Below are positions 1 through 9,426 of a stretch of 44,672 nucleotides of DNA, piece by piece. The stretch covers positions 1 to 44,672 of the forward strand of contig URKI01000015.1 of NCBI GenBank assembly GCA_900548505.1. The letters run 5' to 3'. The translations under genes and the position numbers were made by a program. This stretch comes from an uncultured Oscillibacter sp. (GTDB lineage: Bacteria > Bacillota > Clostridia > Oscillospirales > Oscillospiraceae). Position 1 is the stretch's first letter. Each line of letters begins with the position of its first letter. Below the pieces are notes generated by a model, which worked only from the letters and a program-made list of their open reading frames with translations, made no database searches and was not told where the DNA came from.

Positions 1-785
1 CCGTGCTCATGGTGCGGAAGGTGAAGCGCCACATCCTCTGGGGCATGCTGGCCACCTGGGCCCTGGGCATCCTCTGCCAGCTCGTGGGGCTCTACGATCC
101 GTCGGTGAAGGGGAGCCTCATCCCCGACTTCTCCGGCGGCTTCGGCGTGCCCAGCCTGATGCCCACCCTGGGGCAGATGGATTTCTCCCAGCTGCTCACC
201 CCCGACTTCGCCCTGGTGGTCTTTGCCTTCCTCTTTGTGGACCTCTTTGACACTCTGGGCGGCATCATGGGCATGGCCGCCCAGTCCGACCTGCTGGACG
301 AAAAGGGGAGACTGCCCCGGCTGAAGGGCGCCCTTCTCTCCGACGCCGTGGGCACCGCCGCCGGCGCCGTGCTGGGCACCTCCACCGTCACCACCTTCGC
401 CGAGAGCGCCGCCGGTATGGCCGAGGGTGGCCGCACCGGCCTCACCAGTCTCTTCTCCGCCGCCCTCTTCGGCCTGTCCCTCTTCCTCTCCCCCATCTTT
501 CTGGCCATCCCCTCCTTCGCCACCGCCCCCGCTCTGGTGGTGGTGGGCTTCCTCATGATGGGCTCCATCCTGAAGGTGGACTTCGACAACCTGTTTGACG
601 CTATTCCCGCCTACATCGCCATGATCGCCATGCCCTTCATGTACTCCATCTCCGAGGGCATCGCCATGGGCGTTATCTCCTATGTGGTCATCAACATCTT
701 CGGCGGTGCCGAGCGCCGCAAGACCATCAGCCCCGTCATGTATATTCTGGCAGTGCTGTTCGTCCTGAAGTACATCCTCCTGTAA
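1..785 (+). CDS. NCS2 family purine permease, AzgA/PbuG type (5' end outside window)
   Basis: C-terminal 260 residues of a multipass nucleobase permease; the frame is open to the window edge, so the start is missing. The segment VDLFDTLGGIMGMA followed by GTSTVTTFAESAAGMAEGGR is the signature of the AzgA/PbuG branch of NCS2 transporters, which import adenine, hypoxanthine or guanine with protons. At least five hydrophobic helices follow, ending in a hydrophobic C-terminus. A strong terminator lies 19 bases after the stop, so it is the last gene of its unit. The family is clear; the exact purine cannot be told from the sequence. Confidence 0.9.
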   Translation, partial: VLMVRKVKRHILWGMLATWALGILCQLVGLYDPSVKGSLIPDFSGGFGVPSLMPTLGQMDFSQLLTPDFALVVFAFLFVDLFDTLGGIMGMAAQSDLLDEKGRLPRLKGALLSDAVGTAAGAVLGTSTVTTFAESAAGMAEGGRTGLTSLFSAALFGLSLFLSPIFLAIPSFATAPALVVVGFLMMGSILKVDFDNLFDAIPAYIAMIAMPFMYSISEGIAMGVISYVVINIFGGAERRKTISPVMYILAVLFVLKYILL

Positions 786-803
786 AAACTTTCCTATGCT
801 GGA

Positions 804-836
804 CCGCCGGCTGCCTAGAGCAGCCGGCGGTTTTTT
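804..836 (+). terminator. Intrinsic terminator after the purine permease
   Basis: Perfect 11-bp GC-rich stem (804-814 with 820-830), 5-base loop, followed directly by six T. Confidence 0.92.
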
Positions 837-889
837 CTGGCCTGTCCGTTTTTTTCCTCTGACTCACACAAAATTTATACAAGCTGACT

Positions 890-925
890 ATTGAATTTAT
901 ATTCATAATAATGTATATTATACGT
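890..925 (+). promoter_or_regulatory. Promoter with ArgR/AhrC-like box upstream of the NhaC gene
   Basis: A -35 TTGAAT (891-896), 17-bp spacer and -10 TATATT (914-919) stand in an AT-rich stretch. The -35 lies inside a perfect 14-bp palindrome, TGAAT-TTAT-ATTCA (892-905), which matches the core of the arginine-repressor ARG box. A weaker palindrome, GTATA-T-TATAC (913-923), is centred about 20 bp downstream over the -10, the usual spacing of paired ARG boxes. Promoter and palindromes are seen directly; control by ArgR is inferred. Confidence 0.6.
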
Positions 926-978
926 TAATTTTATGCAAGATCCAGCAAAAATTTTGTGTGTCGTTTCAGGAGGTCCTC

Positions 979-2379
979 ATGCAAACAGAGAGAAAGATCG
1001 TAAAGCCATGGCAAGCCCTTGCCATGCTGGTGGTGGGTATTGCCATCATCATCGTGGGACTGATGGTCATGAAGCTGAACAACCGGATCGTTCTTGCGGT
1101 GGATGGCGTCATCATGTGCCTGATGGCATGGTGCTTCGGTATTTCCTACAGTGATCTGCAAAACGGTATCCGGGATACCATCACTTCCATGATCGTAGCC
1201 ATTTTGATCCTGCTGTCCGTGGGCGTTCTGGTGGGCACCTGGATGCTCTCCGGCACGGTCCCCGTCATGATCTATTACGGCATGAAGGTTCTGACGCCGG
1301 GCCTGTTCCTGCCTATCGTCTGTGTACTGTGCACGCTCATGTCCGTGATGGCCGGCACCTCCTGGGGCACGCTGGCCACCGTGGGCATCGCCTGCATGGG
1401 TGTGGCCCAGGGTCTTGGCGTTCCCCTGCCCGCCGCGGCTGGTGCCGTGTGCGTTGGCGCCTTCTTCGGTGACAAGGTTTCTCCCTTGTCAGACTCTCCC
1501 GTCATCACCGCCACTGTTTCCGAGGTCCCGCTGATGGAGGGCATCAAGCACGCCCTGATCTCCACCGGCCCGGCCTACCTCATCTCCCTGATATTCTTCC
1601 TCATCTACGGTCTGCGCTTTGGCGACGGCACCGTGGGCGGCGAGGTCTACGACGACATTCTCTCCACCGTCTCCTCCACGTTCTCCCTCAATCCCGCACT
1701 GCTGCTGCCGGTGCTGGTGGTCATCGTGCTGATCGTCATGAAAAAGCCCACCCTGCCCACCTTCGTCGCCGGTATCGCCGCAGGCGGCGTGCTTGCCATG
1801 GTATTTCAGGGCGCCACGCTCACGGACGTCATGAACGTGATGTACAGCGGCTACGCCGGCCAGTCCGGCTCTGAGGTAGTGGACTCCATGCTCAACCGGG
1901 GCGGCTTTACCAGCATGCTCAGCACCATCGGCCTCCTGATGGCCGCCGGCATCTTCGGTGCGCCGCTGCGTACCGCGGGTGTGGTGGACGTGCTGCTGGA
2001 GTTCGTGAAGAAGATCGCCAAGACCTCCCGTTCCATGGCCCTGGGCGTCCTGATCCTCCACACCCTCTTTTTCACCATCACCGGCGCTTACTATGTGAGC
2101 TATCCGGTGGTGGGCGGCATGGTGAAGGACCTGTTCCCCGAGTACGGCCTGGAGAAGAAGAACCTCATGCGCATTATGCTGGACACCGGCACCGGTTTTG
2201 CACCTCTGGTGCCCTGGTCCACTACCGGCTCCTATACCGCCACTACCCTGGGCGTGAGCAACATGGCGTTTTTGCCCTTTGCCCCCATGCTGTGGCTGTC
2301 CATCGTCTTTTCCGTCATCTACGCCGTCACCGGTATCGGGATGGCGAAGCTCTCCGGCCGGAAGGCCGAAAACCGATAA
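979..2379 (+). CDS. nhaC: NhaC-family Na+/H+ or substrate/Na+ antiporter
   Basis: 466-residue integral membrane protein with about 11-12 hydrophobic helices. The segment GTSWGTLATVG followed by GAFFGDKVSPLSDSP is typical of the NhaC ion-transporter family, which includes Na+/H+ antiporters and malate/lactate or amino-acid exchangers. The ATG at 979 is chosen because AGGAGG (968-973) sits 5 bases upstream; the in-frame GTG at 958 has no ribosome site. The stop codon overlaps the ribosome site of the M20 hydrolase gene, so the two are co-transcribed. The ARG-like box and the amidohydrolase partner make an amino-acid or peptide-derived substrate possible. The family is sure; the substrate is not. 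Confidence 0.88.
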   Translation: MQTERKIVKPWQALAMLVVGIAIIIVGLMVMKLNNRIVLAVDGVIMCLMAWCFGISYSDLQNGIRDTITSMIVAILILLSVGVLVGTWMLSGTVPVMIYYGMKVLTPGLFLPIVCVLCTLMSVMAGTSWGTLATVGIACMGVAQGLGVPLPAAAGAVCVGAFFGDKVSPLSDSPVITATVSEVPLMEGIKHALISTGPAYLISLIFFLIYGLRFGDGTVGGEVYDDILSTVSSTFSLNPALLLPVLVVIVLIVMKKPTLPTFVAGIAAGGVLAMVFQGATLTDVMNVMYSGYAGQSGSEVVDSMLNRGGFTSMLSTIGLLMAAGIFGAPLRTAGVVDVLLEFVKKIAKTSRSMALGVLILHTLFFTITGAYYVSYPVVGGMVKDLFPEYGLEKKNLMRIMLDTGTGFAPLVPWSTTGSYTATTLGVSNMAFLPFAPMLWLSIVFSVIYAVTGIGMAKLSGRKAENR

Positions 2380-2391
2380 GGGAGGCGCCCC

Positions 2392-3534
2392 ATGGAACCC
2401 ATCATCCAACGCTGGTATGACATGATCCGCATCAACTCCGTCAACGGCCACGAGGCCCCCATGGCGGACTATATCGCCGCCGCGCTCGAGGGCATGGGCC
2501 TTACACCCCACTTCAGCTACTTTCCCGAGGACGCCGAGGCAAAGGAGCGCCCCTCTCTCTGGACGGAGCTGGACAGCGGCCGCCCCGGCAAAACGGTGAT
2601 GCTCATCGGCCACATCGACACCGTGGATGTGACCGACGGCTGGAATACCGATCCTTTCACCCCTACGGAGGTAGGCGACCGGGTCTACGGCCGGGGCGCC
2701 ATGGATATGAAGGGCGGCCTGGCTGCCATTCTGGAGACGCTGGAATATTACGCTGCCCACACGGACGAGATCTGCGGCAAGATTTTAGCCTGCTTCGTCT
2801 CCGATGAGGAGGGCCTCAGCAAGGGCACCTATCAGCTGGTGAAAGAGGGCCTGGCCGCGGACTACGCCATCATGGGCGAGTGCCGCTATGACAACGTGGC
2901 CATCGGCTTCCGGGGCCGGTACAGCTTTGAAGTCACCGTCCACGGCGTAGCCGCCCACGCAAGCCACTATCCGGCCGTGGGCGAAAACGCCCTCATCACC
3001 GGCGGCAAGCTGGCGGCGGCCATCGAGGCCCTGCCTACCCTGACCCACCCCGACCTCAAGCACGGCACCTGGTGCGTGCGGTACATGGAGGGCGGCAACG
3101 CAGGCACGCTGGTGGTGCCGGACAGCTGCTATCTGTTCGTGGACCGGTATGTAGTGCCCGGTGAAGACGACCAGAGCTGCATCGCCCAGATCATGGAGGC
3201 TGCCGCTTCCCTGGGCCTTGCGGACAAGGTGGACGTGCGGCTCAAGCCCCGCTCCTCTCCCTACATGCAGTCCTTTGCCCTGGATAAGTCTCATCCTCTG
3301 GTGACCACGCTGCGGGAAAAGTTCCGGGAGGTCACCGGCAAGGATCTCCCTGTTGCCTACGATCCCTCGGTGTGCGACTCCAATATCCTGGCGGTTTCTC
3401 TGGGCATCCCCACCGTCACCTTTGGCCCCTCCGGCGGCGGCATGCACGCCGACAACGAGTACGGCCACCCCTGGCAGGTGAAAAACTGCGCGGAGATCTA
3501 CCGCCGCACCGTTGCCGCTCTGCTCTGCCCCTGA
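2392..3534 (+). CDS. M20 family metallohydrolase (ArgE/DapE/ACY1-like)
   Basis: 380-residue di-zinc amidohydrolase of the group that holds acetylornithine deacetylase, succinyl-DAP desuccinylase and aminoacylases. Visible active-site elements are GHIDTVD (His74, Asp76), GRGAMDMKGG (Asp105), SDEEG (Glu139 catalytic, Glu140 ligand), GEC (Glu163) and the C-terminal HADNEY histidine. The middle third has the usual M20 dimerisation insert. It starts 12 bases after the NhaC stop with AAGGGAGG upstream. Pairing with the NhaC antiporter and an ARG-like box suggests use of an acylated amino acid or short peptide brought in by the transporter. That substrate is inference. Confidence 0.88.
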   Translation: MEPIIQRWYDMIRINSVNGHEAPMADYIAAALEGMGLTPHFSYFPEDAEAKERPSLWTELDSGRPGKTVMLIGHIDTVDVTDGWNTDPFTPTEVGDRVYGRGAMDMKGGLAAILETLEYYAAHTDEICGKILACFVSDEEGLSKGTYQLVKEGLAADYAIMGECRYDNVAIGFRGRYSFEVTVHGVAAHASHYPAVGENALITGGKLAAAIEALPTLTHPDLKHGTWCVRYMEGGNAGTLVVPDSCYLFVDRYVVPGEDDQSCIAQIMEAAASLGLADKVDVRLKPRSSPYMQSFALDKSHPLVTTLREKFREVTGKDLPVAYDPSVCDSNILAVSLGIPTVTFGPSGGGMHADNEYGHPWQVKNCAEIYRRTVAALLCP

Positions 3535-3539
3535 CATCA

Positions 3540-3573
3540 AAAAAGCACGGCTCTATGAGAGCCGTGCTTTTTC
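3540..3573. terminator. Bidirectional terminator between convergent genes
   Basis: 10-bp perfect stem (3545-3554 with 3558-3567) and ATG loop, flanked by five A on the left and five T on the right. It can serve the M20 gene on plus and the DUF5655 gene on minus. Confidence 0.92.
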
Positions 3574-3575
3574 TT

Positions 3576-3971
3576 TTACCGTTTGGACATGGCGCAATGA
3601 TACGCCTCCTCCAGCCATGCCATCAGCTGCCCATCCGCCTGGGCGGGGTCGGAAAGCACCACATGATGGGTCCAGCGATCAGGATAGGGCTCCACCGCCA
3701 CGGCAATCCGCGGGTCCTCCACCCGGCGGAACAGGCCGAAGGTCACCAGGATACATGTTTTCGGCCAGTCCTTCTTCCGCCGCACTGGCAGCGATACCGC
3801 CGCGAACAGGTGGCGGTTATAAAAACTGATCTGGCTTTTCTGCACCTTGACAGAGGCCTCCGGAAACGCCCGGCACAGCTGCGCATACACCGTCTCGTAC
3901 AGGGCAAGCTCCTCCGGCTTTCCGGAAAAGTAGGCCAGCACATCCGCCTCGTAGTATTCTGCGTGCTCCAT
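3576..3971 (-). CDS. DUF5655 domain protein
   Basis: 131-residue soluble protein resembling the DUF5655 family, with a YFSGKPEELALYE start and an ISFYNRHLFAAVSLPVRRKK core. The function is unknown; members occur alone or fused to other domains, and the surface is rich in charged and aromatic residues. The ATG at 3971 is preferred over the GTG at 3986 because GGAGGG lies directly before it. It begins 11 bases after the stop of the SpoU methyltransferase gene, so the two form one transcript. No catalytic motif was recognised. Confidence 0.75.
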   Translation of the reverse strand: MEHAEYYEADVLAYFSGKPEELALYETVYAQLCRAFPEASVKVQKSQISFYNRHLFAAVSLPVRRKKDWPKTCILVTFGLFRRVEDPRIAVAVEPYPDRWTHHVVLSDPAQADGQLMAWLEEAYHCAMSKR

Positions 3972-3982
3972 GCGCCCTCCGT

Positions 3983-4810
3983 TCACCGCCGCCGCAGCTG
4001 CCAGAACGCCACCGCGCTGGCTGCCGCCACATTCAAAGAGTCCACGCCGTGGGCCATGGGGATGCGCACCGTATAATCACACCGGGCAATGGTCTCCGCC
4101 GCCAGGCCGTCCCCCTCCGTGCCCAGCACGATGGCAAGGCGGTCCTCCGCACAGAGCCTGGGGTCCTCCACGCTGAGGGAATCGTCCCGCAGCGCCATGG
4201 CGGCAGTACGGAAGCCCAGTGCATGCAGCTGCTCCATGCCCCATCCGGGCCACTGGGACGGCTCAGAGCCGATCCTGGTCCAGGGGATCTGAAATACCGT
4301 GCCCATGCTCACCCGCACCGCTCGCCGATAGAGGGGATCGCCGCAGGTGGGCGTCACCAGCACGCCGTCCACGCCCAGCGCCGCGGCGGAGCGGAAAATG
4401 GCGCCCACGTTTGTGGCGTCCACAATGCCCTCCAGCACCGCCAGCCGGTGGGACGCGGCACACAGCTCCTCCAGCGGCGGCAGCGGCTTTCGCCGCATGG
4501 CACACAGCACGCCCCGGGTCAGAGGGTACCCGGTCAGTCCGGCAAGCAGCGCCTCATCCGCCGTATAAACGGGGATATTGGGGCACCGGGCAATGATCTC
4601 CGCTCCCTGGCCGGTGATGTGTTTGCGCTCCATCAAAAGGGAGATGGGCGTATAGCCTGCGTCCAGGGCCCGTCCGATCACCTTGGGGCTCTCGGCGATG
4701 AAGATCCCCTTTTCCGGCTCCATCCGGCTGCGCAGCTGCGTCTCTGTGAGCCGGGCAAATACATCCAGCTCCGGCGCAGCAAGGTCTGTGATCTCCACGA
4801 TTTGGCCCAT
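3983..4810 (-). CDS. TrmH/SpoU family RNA 2'-O-methyltransferase
   Basis: 275-residue SPOUT-class enzyme that should move a methyl group from S-adenosylmethionine to a ribose 2'-OH in rRNA or tRNA. An N-terminal substrate-binding part (about 1-100) is followed by the SpoU domain. Its motifs are DATNVGAIFRSAAALG (motif 1), VLGTEGDGL (motif 2) and IPM-GVDSLNVAAA (motif 3, which forms the knotted SAM site). The ATG at 4810 has GGGAGG just upstream; the longer frame to 4987 has no ribosome site and would run into the sbcD promoter. The target nucleotide is unknown; the length suits the RlmB/TsnR-like branch. Confidence 0.88.
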   Translation of the reverse strand: MGQIVEITDLAAPELDVFARLTETQLRSRMEPEKGIFIAESPKVIGRALDAGYTPISLLMERKHITGQGAEIIARCPNIPVYTADEALLAGLTGYPLTRGVLCAMRRKPLPPLEELCAASHRLAVLEGIVDATNVGAIFRSAAALGVDGVLVTPTCGDPLYRRAVRVSMGTVFQIPWTRIGSEPSQWPGWGMEQLHALGFRTAAMALRDDSLSVEDPRLCAEDRLAIVLGTEGDGLAAETIARCDYTVRIPMAHGVDSLNVAAASAVAFWQLRRR

Positions 4811-4910
4811 GGCCTGCCTCCCTCTCCCGGCACCTGACCGGGCGCAAATATTTTTTCCATTATATCTGTTCCCGGCTCTTCTGGCAAGCACCGCTTCCTG
4901 TTCCGGGTGA

Positions 4911-4939
4911 TTGCCTATTTTTCTCTGTTCCGCTATAAT
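4911..4939 (+). promoter_or_regulatory. Promoter of the sbcDC operon
   Basis: -35 TTGCCT (4911-4916), 17-bp spacer, perfect -10 TATAAT (4934-4939), about 45 bases before the sbcD start. It is divergent from the SpoU gene. Confidence 0.7.
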
Positions 4940-4989
4940 CAGACCCATAGAGACCGATTTTGAATGCCGATTTGCAAAGGAGCGCATCC

Positions 4990-6129
4990 ATGAAGCTCAT
5001 TCATCTTTCCGACCTGCACTTAGGCAAGCGGGTCAACGGTTTTTCCATGCTGGAAGATCAGCACTATATCCTCCATGAGATCTTGAAGATCATCGACCGG
5101 GAGGCGCCGGACGGGGTGCTCATCGCCGGGGACGTTTACGACAAATCCGTACCGCCGGCGGAGGCAGTGTCCCTGCTGGACGAGTTCCTGGTGGAGCTTT
5201 CCCAGCGGCAGCTGCAGGTGTATCTCATCAGCGGCAACCACGACTCCCCGGAGCGGCTGGCCTTCGGCGGCCGCCTCATGGACCAAAGCGGCGTGCATGT
5301 GGCGCCGGTCTACGATGGCCGGATCGCCTCGTTCACCCAGCAGGACCAATACGGCAGCGTGGAGATCTTCCTGCTCCCCTTCCTCAAGCCCGCCCATGTG
5401 CGCCGCTTCTTCCCGGACGATCCCATCGACTCCTACACCGATGCCCTGCGCACGGTCCTCTCCCACGCAGCCGTTCCCGCCGACAAGCGCACCGTGCTGG
5501 TGACCCACCAGTTTGTCACCGGCGCGTCCCGCTGCGACTCGGAGGACCTTTCCGTAGGCGGGAGCGACAATGTGGACGCAGCCGTGTTCGCTCCCTTTGA
5601 CTATGTGGCCCTGGGGCACATCCATAATCCCCAAAGCGCAGGGGCTCCCCATATCCGATACTGCGGCACGCCGCTGAAGTACTCCTTTTCCGAGGCGGCC
5701 CACGAAAAGTCCGTCACCGTGGTAGAGCTGCGGGAAAAAGGAGACGTGGACATCCGCACCATCCCCCTCAGGCCCCTGCGGGACATGGCGGAGCTGCGGG
5801 GCACCTATGAATCTTTGACCTTCCGGGGCTTCTACGAGGGCACCTCCTACCCCCGGGACTATCTGCACATCACCCTGACCGACGAGGAGGACATCCCGGA
5901 CGCCATCAGCAAGCTCCGGGTCATCTACCCCAATTTGATGCAGCTGAGCTACGACAACGCCCGTACCCGGTCCGGTGCCCTGGCCGCTCCCACGGAGCAG
6001 ACGGCCCAGAAATCTCCCCTGGAGCTGGCGGAGATCTTTTATGAGGGGCAGAACGGGCAGCCCATGAGCGACGCCCAACGGGAATTTTTGCGGGGGCTGA
6101 TGGAACGGATCTGGGAGGAGGAAGTATGA
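4990..6129 (+). CDS. sbcD: Exonuclease SbcCD subunit D
   Basis: 379-residue nuclease subunit of the SbcCD (Mre11-Rad50-like) complex, which opens hairpins and trims blocked double-strand ends. All calcineurin-like phosphoesterase motifs are present: DLHLGK near residue 8, GDVYD (47-51), GNHD (82-85), VTHQF near 172 and GHIHN near 210. The C-terminal capping region is followed by a segment likely to bind SbcC. AAGGAG upstream of 4990 fixes the start; an in-frame ATG at 4960 lacks a ribosome site. Its TGA overlaps the sbcC ATG, giving translational coupling. Confidence 0.96.
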   Translation: MKLIHLSDLHLGKRVNGFSMLEDQHYILHEILKIIDREAPDGVLIAGDVYDKSVPPAEAVSLLDEFLVELSQRQLQVYLISGNHDSPERLAFGGRLMDQSGVHVAPVYDGRIASFTQQDQYGSVEIFLLPFLKPAHVRRFFPDDPIDSYTDALRTVLSHAAVPADKRTVLVTHQFVTGASRCDSEDLSVGGSDNVDAAVFAPFDYVALGHIHNPQSAGAPHIRYCGTPLKYSFSEAAHEKSVTVVELREKGDVDIRTIPLRPLRDMAELRGTYESLTFRGFYEGTSYPRDYLHITLTDEEDIPDAISKLRVIYPNLMQLSYDNARTRSGALAAPTEQTAQKSPLELAEIFYEGQNGQPMSDAQREFLRGLMERIWEEEV

Positions 6130-9100
6130 GACCGCTGAAACTGACCATGTGGGCCTTTGGCCCTTACGCCGACAAGACGGAGATCCCGCTGGAAACGCTG
6201 GGCAGCAGCGGCCTTTACCTCATCACCGGCGATACCGGCGCCGGCAAGACCACCTTGTTCGACGCCATCACCTATGCGCTCTACGGCGAGCCCAGCGGCG
6301 ATGTCCGGGACCCGTCCATGTTCCGCTCCAAATACGCCGCCCCGGAAACGCCCACCGCCGTGGAGCTGGTATTCTCCTGCGGCGCGGCGTGCTACACCGT
6401 CCGGCGCAGCCCGGAGTATGAGCGCCCTGCCCGGCGCGGAGGCGGCACCACCATCCAGAAAGCGGAGGCGGAGCTGCATCTGCCGGACGGCCGCATCATC
6501 ACCAAAGCCCGGGAGGTCACTGCCGCCATTACCCAGATCCTGGGCCTGAGCCGCAGCCAGTTTTCCCAGGTGGCCATGATCGCCCAGGGCGATTTTCTCA
6601 AGCTGCTGCTGGCAGACACCAAGACCCGCCAGGAGATCTTCCGGGAGCTGTTCCACACCCGCTGCTACATGATCCTGCAGGAGCGGCTGAAAGCGGAATC
6701 CAGTGCTCTGCGGGACGCCTGTGCCGCCGCGCGCTCCAGCGTGCAGCAGTACATCCAGGGCGTTCTCTCCCAGCCGGAGGACCCGCTGGAAGACGCGCTG
6801 CAGCAGGCCAAGGCGGGAAATCTTCCCCTTGCGGAGACCATGGCGCTCATCGAGCGTCTTTTGGCCCAGGACCAGTCCGATGCTGAGGAGACGGACCGGG
6901 CCATCGCCGATGGGAATGCGGCGCTGGCCCAGGTCCATACGCTTTTGGGCAAGGCCCAGGAGGTCCAGCGTGCCCGGCAGGAGCTGACCCAGGCCCAGGA
7001 GCGCCGGGAGACCATAGCCGCAGCGGAGCAGGCCGCAGCAAAAGATCTGGAACGACAGCGGGACACCCTTCCCCGGCAGGAGTCCCTTCGCCAGAAAATC
7101 GCGGCGCTGGATGCGCAGATGCCCCGGTACAAAGAGCTGGAACAGACCCAGCGATCCCACGACGCACTGGAGCGCAGCATTGCGGAGCAGCAATCTGCGC
7201 TGGAGGATGCTTTGCAGCGTCAAAGCGGGCAGGCAGCGGCACTGGAAGCTCTGGAGGAGTCCCTGCGCGGTCTCTCCGGCGCCGAAACAGAGCGGGAGCG
7301 CATCCTGCACCAGCAGTCCCAGCTGGAGCGCGTGGGCGCGGAGCTGGACTCCCTGGCCCGGGACGCCGCCCAGCTGGATGCGCTGCGCCGCTCTCTCTCG
7401 GATACAACCGCCCGGCAGGAGGCGCTGAAAGGTCAAAAGGAGGAAAAGGCTGTACAGGCAGAGGCACTTTCCCAGAAGATCCGCGCCGGGCGTGAAGCGC
7501 TGCAGGCAGCGGACACCCTGGACACGCAGAAAGAAAAACTCCTGCACCGCCAGAGCCTGGCCGAAAAGCGCTCCCAGGCGCTAGACGAGCTGGAAGCTCT
7601 CGAACGGGACTGCGCCGCGCTGAATTGCTCCCTGGAACAGGCCCAAAGTGCTTATCAGGCAGCGGCGGTGAAAGCGGAGGAGGCCACCCGGCTCTATACC
7701 GCCAAAAACCGGGCCTTTCTGGATGAGCAGGCAGGCATCCTGGCGCAGATGCTCCAGGAGGGTTCTCCCTGCCCGGTCTGCGGTTCACTGCACCACCCTG
7801 CCCCGGCCCGGCTCTCCCACGCTGCCCCCACAGAGGCCCAGCTCAAGGCGCTGCACTCGTCCATGGAGACCACCCGGCAGGCCGCCAGCGAGGCCAGCGT
7901 CCACGCCGGCAGCGTGAAAGCCGCCCTGGAAGAGCGGAAAGGGCAGCTGCTCAAGCGGATGGAATCCTATGTGGAGGCCCCTGACGCCGCCGCGGCGGCA
8001 GAGCAGCTGCGGCATTGCAGGGAGGAATCGCAGGCAGAGCTTCTTGCCCTGCGCCAGTCCCTGCTGGACATGGAGGCCCAGCTGACCCACCGCCAGGAGC
8101 TGACGGAAGCAGTCGCCGGGCAGGAGTCCCAGCTTGCTCAGCTGCAGGCGCTTTGCATGTCGCTTGAGACCCAGCGCGCAGAGGCGGAGCTGGCCCAAAG
8201 CTCCCTGCTGGGGCAGGTCTCCCAGCTGGAAAAGCAGCTGACGGAGCAGCTCTCTTCCCGGTTCCAGATCACAGAAAACTTCTCTTCGTCTCTGGAGGCC
8301 CTCCGGGCGCAGCACGCCGGGCAGCTGCAATCTCTGCGTCAGCAGCTGGAACAGGCTTCCCAACGTCTTGCCCGCAAACAGGCACTGGAAGAGGACATTC
8401 CCCGTCAAAGTGCGGCCCTGCAAGCTCTGACAGAGGAGATCGCCCGCAGCCGGGAAGCACTGGCGGCAGACCAGAGCCGTCTCCTTGCCCTGGCGCAGCA
8501 GCTGGATGCCCTGCGCCGGGATCTCCCCTGCGGTCAGGCCAAGCAGGCTCAGCTCCTGCGCACCCAGATGCAAGACGAGCTGGACCTCCTTGTGCAGCTC
8601 CTGCAGCACGCGGAGGATCTCCACGCCCAATGCGCGCAGCGGCTCTCCGGCACAGATGCGGCCATCGCCCAGCTCACCCGTCTGCTGGAAGACGGCGCTG
8701 ACTTGGATGCCCAGGCACTGGAGCAGGAGCTGCAGCGTCTGGAAAGCCAGCTCCAGAGTCTGAACCAGACGCGCCAGCAGCTGCACACCCGCATCTCCAC
8801 CAACGCATCCGCTCTGGCACACATCCGGGAAAAATCTGCGGAGCTCATGCAGCTGGACCAGCGCTATGCCTGGGTGCGCACCCTCTCCAACACCGCCAAC
8901 GGCACGCTGCAAGGCAAGGAGAAAATCGCTCTGGAGACCTACGTGCAGATGACGTTTTTTGACCGCATCCTCCGCCGGGCCAATGTGCGGCTCATGGTCA
9001 TGTCGGATGGGCAGTACGAGCTCAAGCGCCGCACCGCCGCAGAAAACAACCGTGGGCAAAGCGGCCTGGAGCTGGATGTGATCGACCACTACAACGGCTC

Positions 9101-9413
9101 GGAGCGCAGCGTCCGCTCCCTCTCCGGCGGCGAGTCGTTCAAGGCGTCCCTTTCCCTGGCACTGGGACTTTCCGACGAGATCCAGTCCATGGCCGGCGGC
9201 ATCCGTCTGGACACCATGTTCGTGGATGAGGGCTTCGGCTCCTTGGATGAGGAGTCTTTGCGCCAGGCCATCCGGGCCCTCACCAGCCTGACCGAGGGCA
9301 ACCGCCTGGTGGGTATCATCTCCCACGTATCGGAGCTGAAAGAAAAGATCGACCGCCAGATCGTGGTCACCAAGGGCCGGGGCGGCGGCAGCCGGGCGGA
9401 GATCATCGTTTGA
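6126..9413 (+). CDS. sbcC: Exonuclease SbcCD subunit C (Rad50-like SMC ATPase)
   Basis: 1095-residue SMC-type ATPase partner of SbcD. Walker A GDTGAGKTT is at about 35-43, with a Q-loop region near QVAMIAQGDF. Two long heptad-rich coiled coils full of Gln, Glu, Leu and Ala flank a zinc hook CPVCG (549-553), where two molecules join. The signature LSGGESFKASL is near residue 1000 and Walker B FVDEGFGSLDEE near 1033. The length is normal for the family. It overlaps sbcD by four bases (ATGA) and is followed after 13 bases by an exonuclease gene. Confidence 0.96.
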   Translation: MRPLKLTMWAFGPYADKTEIPLETLGSSGLYLITGDTGAGKTTLFDAITYALYGEPSGDVRDPSMFRSKYAAPETPTAVELVFSCGAACYTVRRSPEYERPARRGGGTTIQKAEAELHLPDGRIITKAREVTAAITQILGLSRSQFSQVAMIAQGDFLKLLLADTKTRQEIFRELFHTRCYMILQERLKAESSALRDACAAARSSVQQYIQGVLSQPEDPLEDALQQAKAGNLPLAETMALIERLLAQDQSDAEETDRAIADGNAALAQVHTLLGKAQEVQRARQELTQAQERRETIAAAEQAAAKDLERQRDTLPRQESLRQKIAALDAQMPRYKELEQTQRSHDALERSIAEQQSALEDALQRQSGQAAALEALEESLRGLSGAETERERILHQQSQLERVGAELDSLARDAAQLDALRRSLSDTTARQEALKGQKEEKAVQAEALSQKIRAGREALQAADTLDTQKEKLLHRQSLAEKRSQALDELEALERDCAALNCSLEQAQSAYQAAAVKAEEATRLYTAKNRAFLDEQAGILAQMLQEGSPCPVCGSLHHPAPARLSHAAPTEAQLKALHSSMETTRQAASEASVHAGSVKAALEERKGQLLKRMESYVEAPDAAAAAEQLRHCREESQAELLALRQSLLDMEAQLTHRQELTEAVAGQESQLAQLQALCMSLETQRAEAELAQSSLLGQVSQLEKQLTEQLSSRFQITENFSSSLEALRAQHAGQLQSLRQQLEQASQRLARKQALEEDIPRQSAALQALTEEIARSREALAADQSRLLALAQQLDALRRDLPCGQAKQAQLLRTQMQDELDLLVQLLQHAEDLHAQCAQRLSGTDAAIAQLTRLLEDGADLDAQALEQELQRLESQLQSLNQTRQQLHTRISTNASALAHIREKSAELMQLDQRYAWVRTLSNTANGTLQGKEKIALETYVQMTFFDRILRRANVRLMVMSDGQYELKRRTAAENNRGQSGLELDVIDHYNGSERSVRSLSGGESFKASLSLALGLSDEIQSMAGGIRLDTMFVDEGFGSLDEESLRQAIRALTSLTEGNRLVGIISHVSELKEKIDRQIVVTKGRGGGSRAEIIV

Positions 9414-9426
9414 TGAGGAGGCTTTC

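Noticed and set aside
1489..2760. 423-codon open frame on the minus strand across nhaC and the M20 gene
   Set aside because: Shadow of GC-rich genes. His/Gly/Ala-rich composition, no ribosome site, and the plus-strand proteins match known families along their whole length.
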